This document shows positions 34,163 to 45,442 of a stretch of 64,000 nucleotides of DNA, one piece after another. A program made the translations under genes and the position numbers. The stretch's first letter is position 1; every line of letters begins with the position of its first letter. The notes under the pieces are model-generated. The model searched no databases. It was not told where the DNA came from and was given only the letters and a program-made list of their open reading frames with translations. The stretch is from the NCBI GenBank assembly GCA_001557505.1, contig LSAX01000004.1, positions 1,550,001 through 1,614,000 on the forward strand, given 5' to 3'. The stretch comes from Reticulascus tulasneorum (lineage: Eukaryota > Ascomycota > Sordariomycetes > Glomerellales > Reticulascaceae).

Positions 34163-35623
34163 GTGACGTTGGGCGGTTCGCAACTCGGCCATGAACCATG
34201 TGTATCTTTTTGATGGCCACCCCGACCTCCGCCTTTGACCAGATTACTTGATACTCGAAAATTTGCCATCGCCAGGGCCGCAGCGAGAGGGAAGAATAAA
34301 ATCCTCGGAACCAACTACCCATCAGCCTCTCTTCTTGCACATACTTCGCTTCTTTACCATCTTGAACATGGCACATCGTGCCCAAGATCTATCTTTCCAA
34401 CAATCGTAGGCGAGTCCTAGCCGGAGGATAGTAGCTTTTCGACTGATACATATCTTCCGGGCGCCTTTTTAGTCGGACATCGAGGACGTCTTTGACTAGA
34501 TACCATAGCTTTCTCAATATACGCTGATTGGGCATACTAAAACTCCATACTGCCCCGAAATAAGATATGTAGTGCATAACGTTAATCCCGCCATAGTGAT
34601 TCTTTGCAGTATTGTTTAGCTGTGGCACTTGGAATTTACTGTGCCCACGGTACCATGCCCTTGGGTAGTCCGTAGACCGCAAGCATGATTGTAGCAGTGG
34701 CAGTGTCGGATCGCATGAGTAGGGACAGGTGCTACTGTAGGAAGTGTAGAAGCTGGGCATTGGCTGCTCATTTATCGAAAACGCACCAGGCATTCAAGGC
34801 TGCTGCTCCTGGAGTCTATTGATGCCAGGCCGAAAACCGGGTCTGGGCATCGAGAGATCAGGACAGATACCGGAAAAGATAGCAGTGGCTAAAGACACTC
34901 TTGTCGTGTAGAGACAATTCGACTTCGGGGAGCCAGGCCAAATAGGTTTCTGCAATGGCTGGAGTCAGATCTGCCACTCCCGTTTGGCGGGTACACTGTA
35001 GACTATAACCTAACCGCCTCGCACCAAAATGAAGCATCTTATGATCACAGCCCAAAGTTGGAGGAGAGTGTGCGGTTTTCTGTGGAGATCTCGTGGGCTC
35101 GAACCACATAAGTTCGGCATGAGGGAGACCTGCGCGGGCCACGCATGAGCCACCTGATACCCTTACTACTTTACGGGCTTCCTGTTTCAATACTGAAAAG
35201 TCACTCTAGTGGGTGGCCAACCAATTGACCCACGGAAATAGATAGACAAACCTACATGCCCAGAAGAGAGCTGGGATTGTATCCCAGCAAATGTCCATTC
35301 GATCTCCCTTCATGAGGGATTGCCATCAGCTCATACAAGCATGCCCTAACATCCGCTAACGTATCCGGCCCAGCTTAGAGTGTGTCGGTTTATAGATTGC
35401 TCGTTACTCAGGCAGTGATGATGCGGAACTCCAAAATACCACTAATACGAAAGGATAATACGACAATGTATGTGTATCGAATACGGTAGGCGGTGAACAG
35501 AGAAATGTGGAAGTGGGACTGGCAGAATCTTTCCCACCTCTAGAAAATTTCCAGTTTTGTCCTCTGCAGTCGAGGTTGAAATTCGATACCAATAGCGAAC
35601 ATCACCACCAACACTACGCCAAA
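34163..35623. other. Intergenic: pheromone gene to ebp2
   Basis: No gene is supported. Frames at 34389-34793 (minus, 134 codons) and 34858-35190 (minus, 110 codons) show no domain. A tRNA-like T-arm on the minus strand at about 35090-35110 is not accompanied by a matching acceptor stem. Confidence 0.5.
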
Positions 35624-37049
35624 ATGGTCGCAAAAAGTAAGCTCAAGCTAGCATTGGCCGCCGAAAAAGGTGTGGACTTCAATAAGCTCAAACAGAAAAA
35701 ACGAGAGAAGGAAGCATTGAAGCGGAAGACGAAGAAGAATGGCGGGGCAATGGACGTCGACGCAGAAAGTGACGAAGAACAAGAAGACGTGCCAGAGGAT
35801 GAAGATTCCGAAATTGATAATGAATTTGGAGGAGTTGTTCTGAACGAGGCCGAGGAGGCCAATTCAAGCGACGAAGAGGGAAGCGACCTCGGCGAAGATG
35901 AGATGAGAGACCTTGGGGTATATCATATTTCTCAAAAATTTCGGATGGGCCTAAATGTTGCTGACATTGTAGTAGATTGACTTCGAAGCACTGAATGACA
36001 GCGAGACCTCAGACTCCGACGTGGAGCTCGAAGAGAAGATTCAACGGCCAGTCAGAGCCAAGCAGGAGCCTCGACCTAGCAAACGCTCGAAACTCCAGCA
36101 AGATGATTCGGATGACGAGAATGGGGAAGACGAGGACGAAGAGGATATCCCGATGTCAGATCTCGAAGACCTGGATGAAGAAGACAGAGAGGACCTGATT
36201 CCGCACACTAAACTAATCATCAACAACAAAACTGCCCTCCTCACGTCCCTGAACCGAATACGCATATCGACCGACGTAGCCGTTCCGTTTGCAACCCACC
36301 AAACCGTGGTCAGCACAGCAGTCACAGCAGACAGCATACCTGATGTCTCGGACGATCTCCAAAGAGAGCTCGCACTGCTATCGCAGAGTCTCGAAGCTGC
36401 GCGAAAAGCCCGCGCTCTCCTGCGCGTCGAAGGCGTCCCGTTTTCCCGCCCCAACGACTATTTCGCCGAAATGATCAAAAACGACGAGCAAATGGAAAAG
36501 GTCAAAGCCAAATTGTTCGAAGACGCTTCGGCGAAGAAGGCATCCGCAGAGGCTCGCAAAATGCGTGATCTGAAGAAGTTCGGAAAGCAGGTCCAGGTTG
36601 CTAAGTTACAAGAGCGCCAGAAAGCGAAGAAAGATACCCTGGAGAAGATCAAGGTGCTAAAGAAGAGCAAGTCCCTCTATTCCGAAAGTCTATGCAGCTT
36701 AGCATTTTACTAACAGCAGACCCCAGAACGCCAAGAGAACCCGGGTGCAGTTGGTACAAACGAAGCAGACCTCTTCGATGTCGGCGTGGATAGCGAGCTC
36801 AAAAAGTACAACAATCCAAAGTCTGGCTCCGGTCGGGGCCGCCTAGGAGATTCAGGGCCGAAGGGAAAGCGACAAAAAAAGGACGATAAGTTCGGGTTTG
36901 GAGGCAGGAAGAGGCATTCCAAGTCGGGTGATGCTACGAGCTCCGCAGACCTGAGCGGATTCAATGCGAAGAGAATGAAGGGGGTTGCGAAGGGCAGGGT
37001 GACCAAGACGAGGCCTGGGAAAAACAGAAGGAAGGCGATGAGCAATTAG
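35624..37049 (+). CDS. ebp2: rRNA-processing protein Ebp2
   Basis: Nucleolar factor for 27S pre-rRNA processing and 60S subunit assembly. It starts MVAKSKLKLALAAEKG at 35624. Acidic N-terminal half (EDEDSEIDNEFGG, DEEDIPMSDLEDLDEEDRED) and the Ebp2 core LIINNKTALLTSLNRI, VEGVPFSRPNDYFAEMIKND, ARKMRDLKKFGKQVQVAKLQ, then the basic tail KGKRQKKDDKFGFGGRKRHS and NAKRMKGVAKGRVTKTRPGK ending in AMSN. Intron 1 (GTATAT ... GTAGTAG at about 35918-35976) joins RDLG to IDFEALND. Intron 2 is best read as a GC-AG intron, 36667-36726 (A|GCAAGT ... CCCCAG|AA), which keeps LEKIKVLKKKRQENPG. The canonical alternative removes the conserved KK-R stretch. Confidence 0.92.
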
Positions 37050-38349
37050 GACACAGGTATTCCCAGGCAGAGTTTGTATTCCCGTAGGGTTACTCTAGCG
37101 ACCCCGTTCCCTGTTTCTACCGGTGAGCTCTGTATGGAACATTTCTTAGCATACGCAGCTCGAGAGTCAGATCAAGCTTTCGAAACAAAGAGTGTGTTCG
37201 TGTCCCGTGATGCTTCAGGCGGCAAGCCAAACTGTCAATGCACGTATCTGTATATGGAGGCAGGGGTGGGTTTCCAGAGGAGTGAAAATTTTGTGGACAA
37301 AAATATGGGATGGTTGACTACAAGGGCATGGTGTTCAAGTCTCTTGTTCTGTACCTTAGATGGTTCTCACCGCAGGTAACTTGAATGAGTACAACAAGCT
37401 GGCGTTTTGTTTACAGGTTACACGAGGAAAGTTGCGCATGTTCATCATCAAATCATAGTACCAAATCCGATGACATTATGGCGACTTCGTAACAATACGT
37501 ACATCATTTACTCTTCGTTTTGCTGTCCAAAAGAGCACCGACTGCTCAGCAGAGCCTCTTAAACCCTCTGAGTATTAGCTCCGTGTCCAATACACCAGCA
37601 CGGAATAGACAAGCATTCTGTGGTTAACCCTTTGCACCATCCTCATCACCATGCCCGCCGATTGCAGGGCTAGGCTCGCCTCCCTATGCCTTGCGTTTGG
37701 TGTCATTCTCCTGGCCGAAACCATGGCGAGATGGATGAACGAATTATGCTTTCGTAATGCAAGAAACAAAGCCGTGGCGCCAGAGTGCGAATCAAAACTG
37801 CCTCCTTTCCCATACAAAGAAAAACGAACCGGATATGAGCGGACATAGACCGGCACGACAGCCAATCATGAGAGCAGCCACCATTCCTATTCTTGGCTGT
37901 TATATATTGTGTCCGAATTTCGTAGAGGAAGTCAAATCCAATGCCTCCAAACTAAGGGTGCGTCCTATCTTAGACCACCGACTCATGTCGGCCAACTCGG
38001 TCAAGTCAACGCTTCATTCATTTGCGGACGGAATGCCAGGGTGTCCAACGTAAAGTAGTGACCGCCAAAAGATGCGCCTTGAGTGGTAAGATGAGACCTT
38101 GCGGCCAGCGAGCAAGAAGTCGATGAACCATCTCGCGACGCGGCAACTTGGGACAGCCACAAAGAGCTAGAATCCCACTGCACAAGCCCTGCATATGCTA
38201 AAAAACCAGTGGTATCGAGGAAACGCCATGCACTTGTAAACGCTATGCCGTGCAATGCAGTGCTTTCTTGGGATAAGAATTCGCAAAATAAACATTAAGC
38301 CTATACAGGCATCTTTGGGAGTGTGTTGCAAGCTGAGTGTTCCTGCGGG
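37050..38349. other. Convergent 3' region between ebp2 and samB
   Basis: It contains only short frames (up to 101 codons, 37074-37379 plus) without recognisable similarity. No gene is supported. Confidence 0.5.
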
Positions 38350-40232
38350 TTATTGTGTCGCAGCAACGCACCAGTGACGGTGGAATGCCCAGGCGTTCTT
38401 TTGGCACTCCTTGCTGCAATATTTGGTCCGTCGACATCGCCTACACTTGGCGAACTGGCGAGTGAACTCCTCCCATTTCCCGCATTGATAATAGGCACAT
38501 TGCCGGATGCCCCCTCGAGTATCGTCCTTCCTGCACAAGTTCCTCATAACGACGCCTGCCCAGTACTGCATATCCGTACTGTGATATCGCACCGTGAACT
38601 TCTCAACAAGAGGGAAGATATTAAAGTCGTTGGGGAGCAAGTATTCCTCTTCCAGCTTTTCTTTGTCGGCCGAATCGGTCACAGCGTCCTCCCCATCCAA
38701 ATATCGAAGCTCCTTTCCGATCTTGAGCTTGGGAACCAAGTGGCTCTTTTGGAAATAGGAACGGAGACCGCAATACTTTGAGACATAGGCGAGTAGTTGA
38801 AGCGACATCAAAACGTCTTCCTCGCGTGGCATCGCGGCCAACATTTGAGAATTGGGGACAAAATGACGGTCCAGAAGGTAACGAGGGACCGTTGTGTTCG
38901 GCATTGAAGGAGCAGGGGGGTGACCATGGTGGGCCGATTAGGTGACAGCCCAATAGGAGGCACAGGAGCCGGTGCGGTATTATTGCCAATGCTGCCGTCA
39001 ACTGGGCCGCGATGGGTAATGTTGAACGTGTCAGCATCTTGGGTTTCCGACACGGTTGGAGTTGTAAGTTCAATGGCGGCTCCAGTGAGAATGCTGTCAC
39101 CTTCTTCCATGGTGATGTCTTGGATGCCAACTGCAGTTTGAATCTCTCCAGTTCCGGACATCTCGGCGTCGGGAGACTCGTCCGATTGCATGTCATCCCC
39201 AACCAGGTCATCCGAGTCGGCGGTAGAGTTTTGGTGCCTGATGGATGGTCGGCGGCGCGAGCGGCCGGTTGGTGCCAGCATTGAAGTTGGCCGGACGGTT
39301 GGCGATCGAATTTGAGGCGGCGGTAATGGGGTAGTTGGAGAGGTTGGTTGCGAGCTCGGGCCCGGGTGGGCAAACGGCATCATGGAGGCAAGGCGGTCAA
39401 TGTCGCGAACGGGTCGAACGAATCCATCGGCCGCGTCCATGGACGGGACTGCCGTCGCAAGGGGTTGGATGACTGGGCGGGACGGGGAGGCGACGGCATG
39501 GCGGGTATCGGCGCCCCTGTAATGATGATGGTGATGGTGGTGATGGTGATGGCGGTGGGCGGGGAAGACGGGCCTATCAGGGGGAGTTGTGAGAGGATAT
39601 TGCGGCGCGGTGGGGGTTGCGTCCGCGTTCTGCTGCTCTATGGTTGTGGATGAGCTTGCATAGGTAGCAGAGACATCGATAGACGGCGGTGGCGCCTGCC
39701 TCCGAAAGCTTCTTTGATCAGCTTCCACACGACTAGGGCGATTGGTGAAGGATGAGGCTTTGGCGACGCTACGATGATCATGGTTCCTGTGGCGGTGGTG
39801 ATGGTCCTGGAGCTGCTTCTGTTTTGCCTCCTCAGCCTTTTCCCGACATTTGTCAATGACCTTGATATAGTTGTCGAGGATGGTAGCGATGACGGGGACC
39901 ATGTCGGCTTCAACGACTCTGGTGCGAACGTTTTCGGTCCCTCTGACGCCGATGTTGACAACGCACTGAAAAGCGAGATTCCATTTCCACATGTCCATCA
40001 TATCCTTACTCCGGCCACGCTTCAATATACACACCAAGCGTTCAATTCCTCCATCGACGGTGAGGATATCCCGAATCCGGGCAGACGAGGTGGTCAGATA
40101 GGCTAGATGATTGAGAGAATTGATCAGGGGTAGGGTGGATGTGCAGTCAAGGGCTCTTCGGTCATAAAGCGCGGTGGTGATGCCCACCGACGCCTTGTTG
40201 ACGTTGGGGATGCTGAAGTTGACTTCCCTCAT
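38350..40232 (-). CDS. samB: SamB-type MYND zinc finger protein, with an apparent frameshift
   Basis: Regulator of polarity and conidiophore morphogenesis in Aspergillus (suppressor of anucleate metulae B). It starts MREVNFSIPNVNKASVG at 40232. The N-terminal conserved region (LPLINSLNHLAYLTTSSARI, ERLVCILKRG, WKWNLAFQCVVNIGV) precedes a long disordered middle with a poly-His tract (about 39515-39550). The conserved C-terminal block opens MPNTTVPRYLLDRHFVPN and ends in the MYND finger CAYYQCGKWEE, CRRCRRTKYCSKECQ, HRHWC. The two halves lie in different frames. The change occurs at a C6 run (38915-38920; G on the plus strand) between PTMVT and APSMPNTT, and I find no usable acceptor there. One base too few in the homopolymer explains it, so this is either an assembly error or a real one-base loss. 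Confidence 0.88.
39515..39550 (-). repeat. Histidine-codon tract in samB
   Basis: A CAT/CAC repeat encodes a run of ten His with another just upstream (HRHHHHHHHHHHYRG). It lies in the disordered middle of the protein, where length is likely variable. Confidence 0.85.
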
Positions 40233-40854
40233 CCTGAGCGGCAAGGGGCGCAGTACGAGTGTCGAGGGAGACCCAGGGTGAAGGTTGCCAGGTATGGGCG
40301 GTGATGGCACACGATGGGTCTGGGTATAATATATGCTCTCAGGCTCCGATTGCCCCTTTCTGGGGTTGATGAAGATGGAGACGTTTGGAGGTTAATGCGT
40401 CGAGTTAATGCACCGTTTATTAGGCGGGCGGCGGATGGATTGAAGAGTCGAGGACGATGGATGGTTAATGATGGTCAAAGGGGGTCGGTGAGGGGCGATG
40501 CGTCGATGGAATTCGACCAGGCCAGATGGCGTGGTGAAGGGCCTGGCAGTATACCAAGCAGCTATCTTACTATGAAGCAAAATGCTGTCGGATGAGTTGG
40601 TGGGAGACGATGAGCAGAGAGGGGATGAAGCAGAGAAGAGGAGGTCGACGGATGGCGGAGGGTTGACGTTTCAGGCAGGGTTGGATAACGGGGAGCGACA
40701 GCCCGGAGCGTGTGAGTCGAGACCTGCCCAAATGCTTCAGTTGTGGATGTGCCGAAAACGGAGAAACGATGAGACCATTAGCCAGGAATCGAGGAGCGAC
40801 GACGAAAACGAATTGGTGATGGCATGGAGTCGTCTCGGCAGACAGTGGTTCGCA

Positions 40855-40946
40855 GGAGGAGGAGGAGGAGATGGAGGAGAAAACTCGAGAGGATGAAATT
40901 GATGGATGGGATGGGATGGATGGGTAGATGGATGGATGGATGGGGG
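40855..40946 (+). repeat. GGA and GGAT simple-sequence repeats
   Basis: A GGA triplet run (40855-40870) is followed by degenerate ATGG/GATGG tetra- and pentanucleotide repeats (about 40901-40946), interrupted by ATGGAGGAGAAAACTCGAG. Confidence 0.85.
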
Positions 40947-41262
40947 AGAGGCTGGGCTGGGTTTGGGTTGGGTTCCGCACCGAGATTTGTGTGCAGAAAC
41001 TACTAGGTAGGTAAGCAAATAGGCAAGGTAGGGTGGGCGGTAAGTCAGTACTGGGCTAGGTAGGAATTAGGTAGGGGGAGTAGGATGAGGATGAGGAGGC
41101 GAGGGAAAAGGCTGAAGGCGGAGAACGAGCGAGAGGGATGGTGCGCTTGTAGCTCACTGATGAGAAAGCGAGGGAAAAAAGACCGAGTGGAGACACTCTC
41201 GCGCTGTTTGTGTGCGCGCGTGTGGTGTGTCTGTGTGTGTGCAAGGCGGTGGCCAAGAAATT

Positions 41263-41279
41263 GGGGGGGGGGGGGGGGG
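41263..41279 (+). repeat. Poly-G homopolymer (17 bases)
   Basis: Seventeen consecutive G preceded by TT and followed by CAAATA, near a TG/CG dinucleotide-rich stretch (41205-41240). It is a homopolymer with possible quadruplex character. Confidence 0.95.
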
Positions 41280-43767
41280 CAAATACACTGGCCTGGCCAG
41301 CGTCACTGATGAATGGCTGAATTTATTTGGAGGGGTTTATTTTATTTTATTTTAGCAGGGCAAGCGCGGACAACGGTGCCAACGCTGGGATTCACTCGCC
41401 TGCATGCTACCTACCTGTCATACAGACAGACTACCAAGCTTCCATCAGCAGACATACGCACCTAATGGTTACCCTGCCCGACCTGTAACCTTGAACTTAC
41501 TTATTGCCCACTTACCTTCAATTCCATGTTATAAGTCCGGATGGAGGACATGACGCCCGAATAACCAACTCTCAATTACGGTCAATAATACTGTGAAATA
41601 CAGCGCATAGTAGTGCCAAAGATAGGAAGAACTTGTCAGATTGGAGATCTGCCTGTGAGACAGGCACTTAATTGCACACTGCACCTTAGGTATACCGAAA
41701 AGCAAGCAAAAAACTGCGCTGTAAGTGGAAGAATCACCTTAATCAGGTATCGGACTATACTCTGTGCATCTGCTGTGGATTTATCACGTCACATTGGTCT
41801 AGGAGAACATAAACGACCAGAACTGGCCTGGCATGGGTCGTCGCTACCACAGTCGCCTGAGTGTGTGAGGTTTTGTCAGCATTTGCTGCATGTGCGTACA
41901 CAACTTACTGCGTGCTGACCTGACTGAACGTGTGCTGCCCTGAGATGCCTATTGAATCAACATTATTTTATTTTTACGAGGACATGTGATATTCTCTCAT
42001 CAAATGGGGGCGGGGAGGGCCACGGGGCGGGAGAGGTGGGAGGCATGTCAGACGCGGTTTGTGCTGCAGAATGGCCACTCCTCCGGCGGTGCTAATCACT
42101 TTGTTTTTCCTTTTCCTTTGTCGCGGGCAGGGCGGGCGGCGGGTCCGTCGAATGCGATGAACTGCTGCTACGCCGAACGAAACGACAAATCAGAGTATTG
42201 AGGCACGGCAAAGATTTGCTCCTCCCGATGCGTCGAGAAGTTAGCTGGCTGACGCCAATATAATCACCTACGGGGTGGTAGGTGACCTGCAGGAAGGACA
42301 TGCCTGAACTACCCATGTCCTTGACTGCTTCCGCCAGAGTTTTTATATCTTACTTCATTCAGCACAGGGGCGAAAGGAATAGAGGACAAAATGTGACATA
42401 TTTGGAGTGGCGATTGCTCTTATTATTCTAGTCTCACCACACACCGTATTTTAGATGTCTGGAACTACGGAACTATTACTGAAAACTCTAGCCCAAAGGC
42501 AAATTTGCAAGGTAGTTGTTATTCATTCCTATTTACTCCACGTCAGATGCGTTGCGTTGTGTTTTGCTCTGTGCCGGCCTCTCTTCCCATGGCTCGCCGA
42601 GTACTACCAAGTACGTACTTGCGCATCACGCACTCTGCAAATGGTAGCAGCGTGTCGTTTTGCACTGAGACGCGAGCTGGTTGCTTCTACCAAGTATGCA
42701 TTGCAGGCGAGGACATGAAGTTCGACGAGTATGAGACGTGCAACCGGTGTCTGTTCGCCGCATTGGCTAAATGGGCGTCGCGGCTGCAGCAGGGGACCAT
42801 GATACTGCTGAGCTCCAGGAGGCTGCAGAGTAGGTCTCAGCCTGGACCGGGTTTAGGCCCGTTCTTGCACCCAGGGCAGAATTATGGACGACTAGGGGAC
42901 GACGATGAATGCGGTTCATTGTCAAGGCTGGTTTTGGCCATGATCCAGATGTGTTCGTGCGCCCTGCATTCATTCATATAGTCAGCAAATCATGCTTGGA
43001 TCTACCACCTCTTGAAAACCTGTGCCGAAGGATACTTGATCCGCTACCTACCTAATATTATGTACAGGTTCGTTTTAGTGGTGCAAGATCGGAAGAGGCC
43101 CTGGTGCTTTGTTCCGTGCTGTTTACGTTCGGGGAATTCATGTACGACGGGTCTCAAGCTAGTGCTGCACAACCTCTACTCGGCGGCTGGAGATCTGCTG
43201 TAGGATGTCCTAAAAGCAAGTAAATAGAGAACATCTTTCTTTGAGGCGGCCAAAAGAATCAAGAATCCCCAGAAGGATGCGGCCCCCCGTTCTGAACGAC
43301 TGAGACCCGATTTGTAGATTATCTCGCTGATTGGCTATTGCGCGCTGTTTGCCGCCTCAACCATCTCAGCAGCGCTTACGCCAGTGGCATCCAAGTTAGA
43401 ATGGGGCTGCTGCACCCCCAATTGGCGGTCTGTCTCAAGTTTTGGCTCCAATTAGGCGGTGGCTTGCATTGTTGTTCGCCGGCCAGCTGTGCAACCACCG
43501 ACAATCATTGTGCCACGCGACCAATAGCTTGTAAGCAAATCAACATCTACTACCCGCAGGCCGGACGACAGCCGAACTCCATTACCACATCGAGTATCAA
43601 GGCCATAGTCTGCTACAAATATATGAAAGTAGATATGTATGCAGGCATTCCATACCAAACTTGAAAGAGGTGGGGTGGGATTGCTTCGAACCGAGTCATC
43701 GGAGTAGGATGGGGCGGGCCTGGGGGTTGGCAAACTCGCTGAGAGATCCTTTCCCCCCACCGCTCCC

Positions 43768-44184
43768 TTACCTGAAAGGAGTCTTGTCTCCCGTGAAAAG
43801 TGGGCCCGGCCTTGGCTGCCGGGTATCGCCCACGCCATATCTTGGCGGAATCTTCTTCAAGCTCGGGACCACAATGTTCAGGCTCCGCGTACGCTTGACT
43901 TTCGTGTAAACCCTTCTCTGTTCAAGAGTGGGTTTGTACATGTTCGGAATCTTTCCTATATGATGGCTATGTAACTCCACGTGGTATGGTACAGTGTTCA
44001 GTTTCGCTGCATGGCAGCTTTGCATCACTTCTTCAACAAACCGCCGTTTCTGCTCTACCGGCGCGATAGCAGAGAGTCCCGTCTCTCGGTCAAGGCTGGT
44101 GCTGGTATAGCCAAAAACAAAAGCTGGGTCGTAGCTTGTAGACTCACTCGTCCAATCACCGGGCCAATGCCCGCGTTCTAACAT
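43768..44184 (-). CDS. Possible small orphan protein (138 residues)
   Basis: An uninterrupted ATG-to-TAA frame, MLERGHWPGDWTSES to FTGDKTPFR. I recognise no family. The first half is acidic to neutral with Trp and Tyr; the second half is basic (LEQRRVYTKVKRTRSL, PSLKKIPPRYGVG). No signal peptide, membrane helix or Cys pattern is visible. It lies at the edge of the gene-poor block, 244 bp downstream of the end of the two-helix gene on the same strand. The length is modest for chance in 48-52% GC DNA, so it may be spurious or one exon of a larger gene. Confidence 0.3.
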   Translation of the reverse strand: MLERGHWPGDWTSESTSYDPAFVFGYTSTSLDRETGLSAIAPVEQKRRFVEEVMQSCHAAKLNTVPYHVELHSHHIGKIPNMYKPTLEQRRVYTKVKRTRSLNIVVPSLKKIPPRYGVGDTRQPRPGPLFTGDKTPFR

Positions 44185-44428
44185 GTCGCCCCAAGCTCTT
44201 CAAATGATTCTCGCGGCAGGCGCTCGTCATTTCGGCTAAGGGGGTGGCAATGGAGAGCTCGCATTACTGCCTGGTATCTCGGCTTTCGCTCTTCCATCCA
44301 TGTTTCCGTATGATCGATGGATTCGCAGCCGGGATAAGAAACACCAGGAACAATCAGGCTGGACTTGCGATCCCTTGCGATCCCTTACGACTCCCATTAT
44401 CATAGCAGTCTTAGTCTCAGCCGTCTTC

Positions 44429-45442
44429 TCAGTCGCCACTGATCTTTGCATGGCGAAAGTATTTCATACCAACCCAAGCTACTACAACCCAGACCCAGGC
44501 CATGATGCACGTAAGGATGATGAGTGCTGGGTAGTATCCCACGATTGGGAGGGTAGGGTCATCTTCCAACTCCGGTGGCGCATATGGTGTAGTCCCGACA
44601 TCCCAAGCCCAGCTCCACACATCGAGGCATGATCCCATTCCGATGACGAACACAAACCATGTAACCACAAGGACTACCCATCCCCACCACTCCGTCTCCG
44701 TGTAGTCCCAGTCGGAGTCTGTCGCGGGAAGTGGTGTGCTTGAAAGTCCGCTGAATGATAGGGGGGATTTTGCGTGTTGGATGGATCTCCGTCTCTGAAC
44801 CGAGCCGCGAGATCCAAAGTACGACTCCGACCCCGACGAGATGAGGTCAGGCCTTAGAGGCGAAGCGCTATGGTTGGAGATATGCAAGACATCTTCTTCG
44901 TCGGTTGTCGAATACGAGATAGATGGGCTCGTAATGCTAGACTCTGTTTCGGTCGGTCTGGGAGGGCTGGTCGACATGGACGAGTTGGCAAGGCTAGATC
45001 TGCTCGCATAACCGTCCATTGACGGGCGGGGCGTCAGGTCGGCGATATTCAGCCCCAAGGGATCATGTTGCGGCATTGGATTCGATCCTGAGTCAGAGCG
45101 CTCCATGTCGTACGGCATCGTGTTATGCGAAGTGTTTATTGTCAGCTGCTTTGCTTCGCGTCGCTCACGCTGCGCCCCCCTTCCAAGCAATGCCACCTTC
45201 CTAAGGGAACCTTTCCGTCGCCGCGACTTTTGCTGCTGGACAAGATCTGACATTGAACCAGGTGGAGAGCGCGTGGAGTCCTCGTCTGCTTCTTGGCGGG
45301 CTCTCCCGTCTGAGGCCGATCGCATAAAAGGAAGCTTGGAAAGCAAGCTTGCGCCAGAGACATTTCGCCGGTGGGAAGTTGGTGACGGGGGACTCATGGT
45401 ATTGTCGGTGCCATGGGCAGGACTCACGGCGGTCCCATCCAT
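44429..45442 (-). CDS. Predicted two-helix membrane protein with long Ser-rich N-terminus
   Basis: A 337-residue single frame starting MDGTAVSPAHGTDNTM. Residues 1-245 are disordered and rich in Ser, Thr, Pro and Arg (SHRRNVSGASLLSKLP, KSRRRKGSLRKVALLG), with several RRxS and SP sites suggesting phosphorylation. Two hydrophobic helices follow: WWGWVVLVVTWFVFVIGMGS and YYPALIILTCIMAWVWVVVA, separated by an acidic loop with DDPTLP. The C-terminus is short and charged (MKYFRHAKISGD). The family is common in filamentous ascomycetes as an uncharacterised protein; I cannot assign a function. The start is supported by the lack of an earlier in-frame ATG near the divergent promoter. Confidence 0.72.
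   Translation of the reverse strand: MDGTAVSPAHGTDNTMSPPSPTSHRRNVSGASLLSKLPFMRSASDGRARQEADEDSTRSPPGSMSDLVQQQKSRRRKGSLRKVALLGRGAQRERREAKQLTINTSHNTMPYDMERSDSGSNPMPQHDPLGLNIADLTPRPSMDGYASRSSLANSSMSTSPPRPTETESSITSPSISYSTTDEEDVLHISNHSASPLRPDLISSGSESYFGSRGSVQRRRSIQHAKSPLSFSGLSSTPLPATDSDWDYTETEWWGWVVLVVTWFVFVIGMGSCLDVWSWAWDVGTTPYAPPELEDDPTLPIVGYYPALIILTCIMAWVWVVVAWVGMKYFRHAKISGD

Larger units (their letters stand above)
40233..43767. other. Long gene-poor, low-complexity region upstream of samB
   Basis: About 3.5 kb without a supportable gene. The samB-proximal part holds GGA and GGAT simple repeats (40855-40946), a G17 run (41263-41279) and TTTTA repeats (about 41336-41355). Many AGGTAG words lie at 41005-41080. 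Frames such as 42505-42981 (plus, 158 codons) show no domain and contain poorly coding sequence. A long 5' leader of samB or a noncoding transcript is possible. Confidence 0.55.

Noticed and set aside
34389..34793. 134-codon minus-strand frame after the pheromone gene
   Set aside because: No recognisable domain or conserved-looking segment; not supportable as a gene.
35040..35170. tRNA-like element on the minus strand (TGGCTCATGCG and GTGGTTCGAGCCCAC)
   Set aside because: The T-arm pairs, but the sequence after it has no complementary 5' acceptor stem at the right distance and no cloverleaf could be completed.
42505..42981. 158-codon plus-strand frame in the gene-poor region
   Set aside because: Composition unlike real genes in the window and overlapping frames on both strands; no motif.
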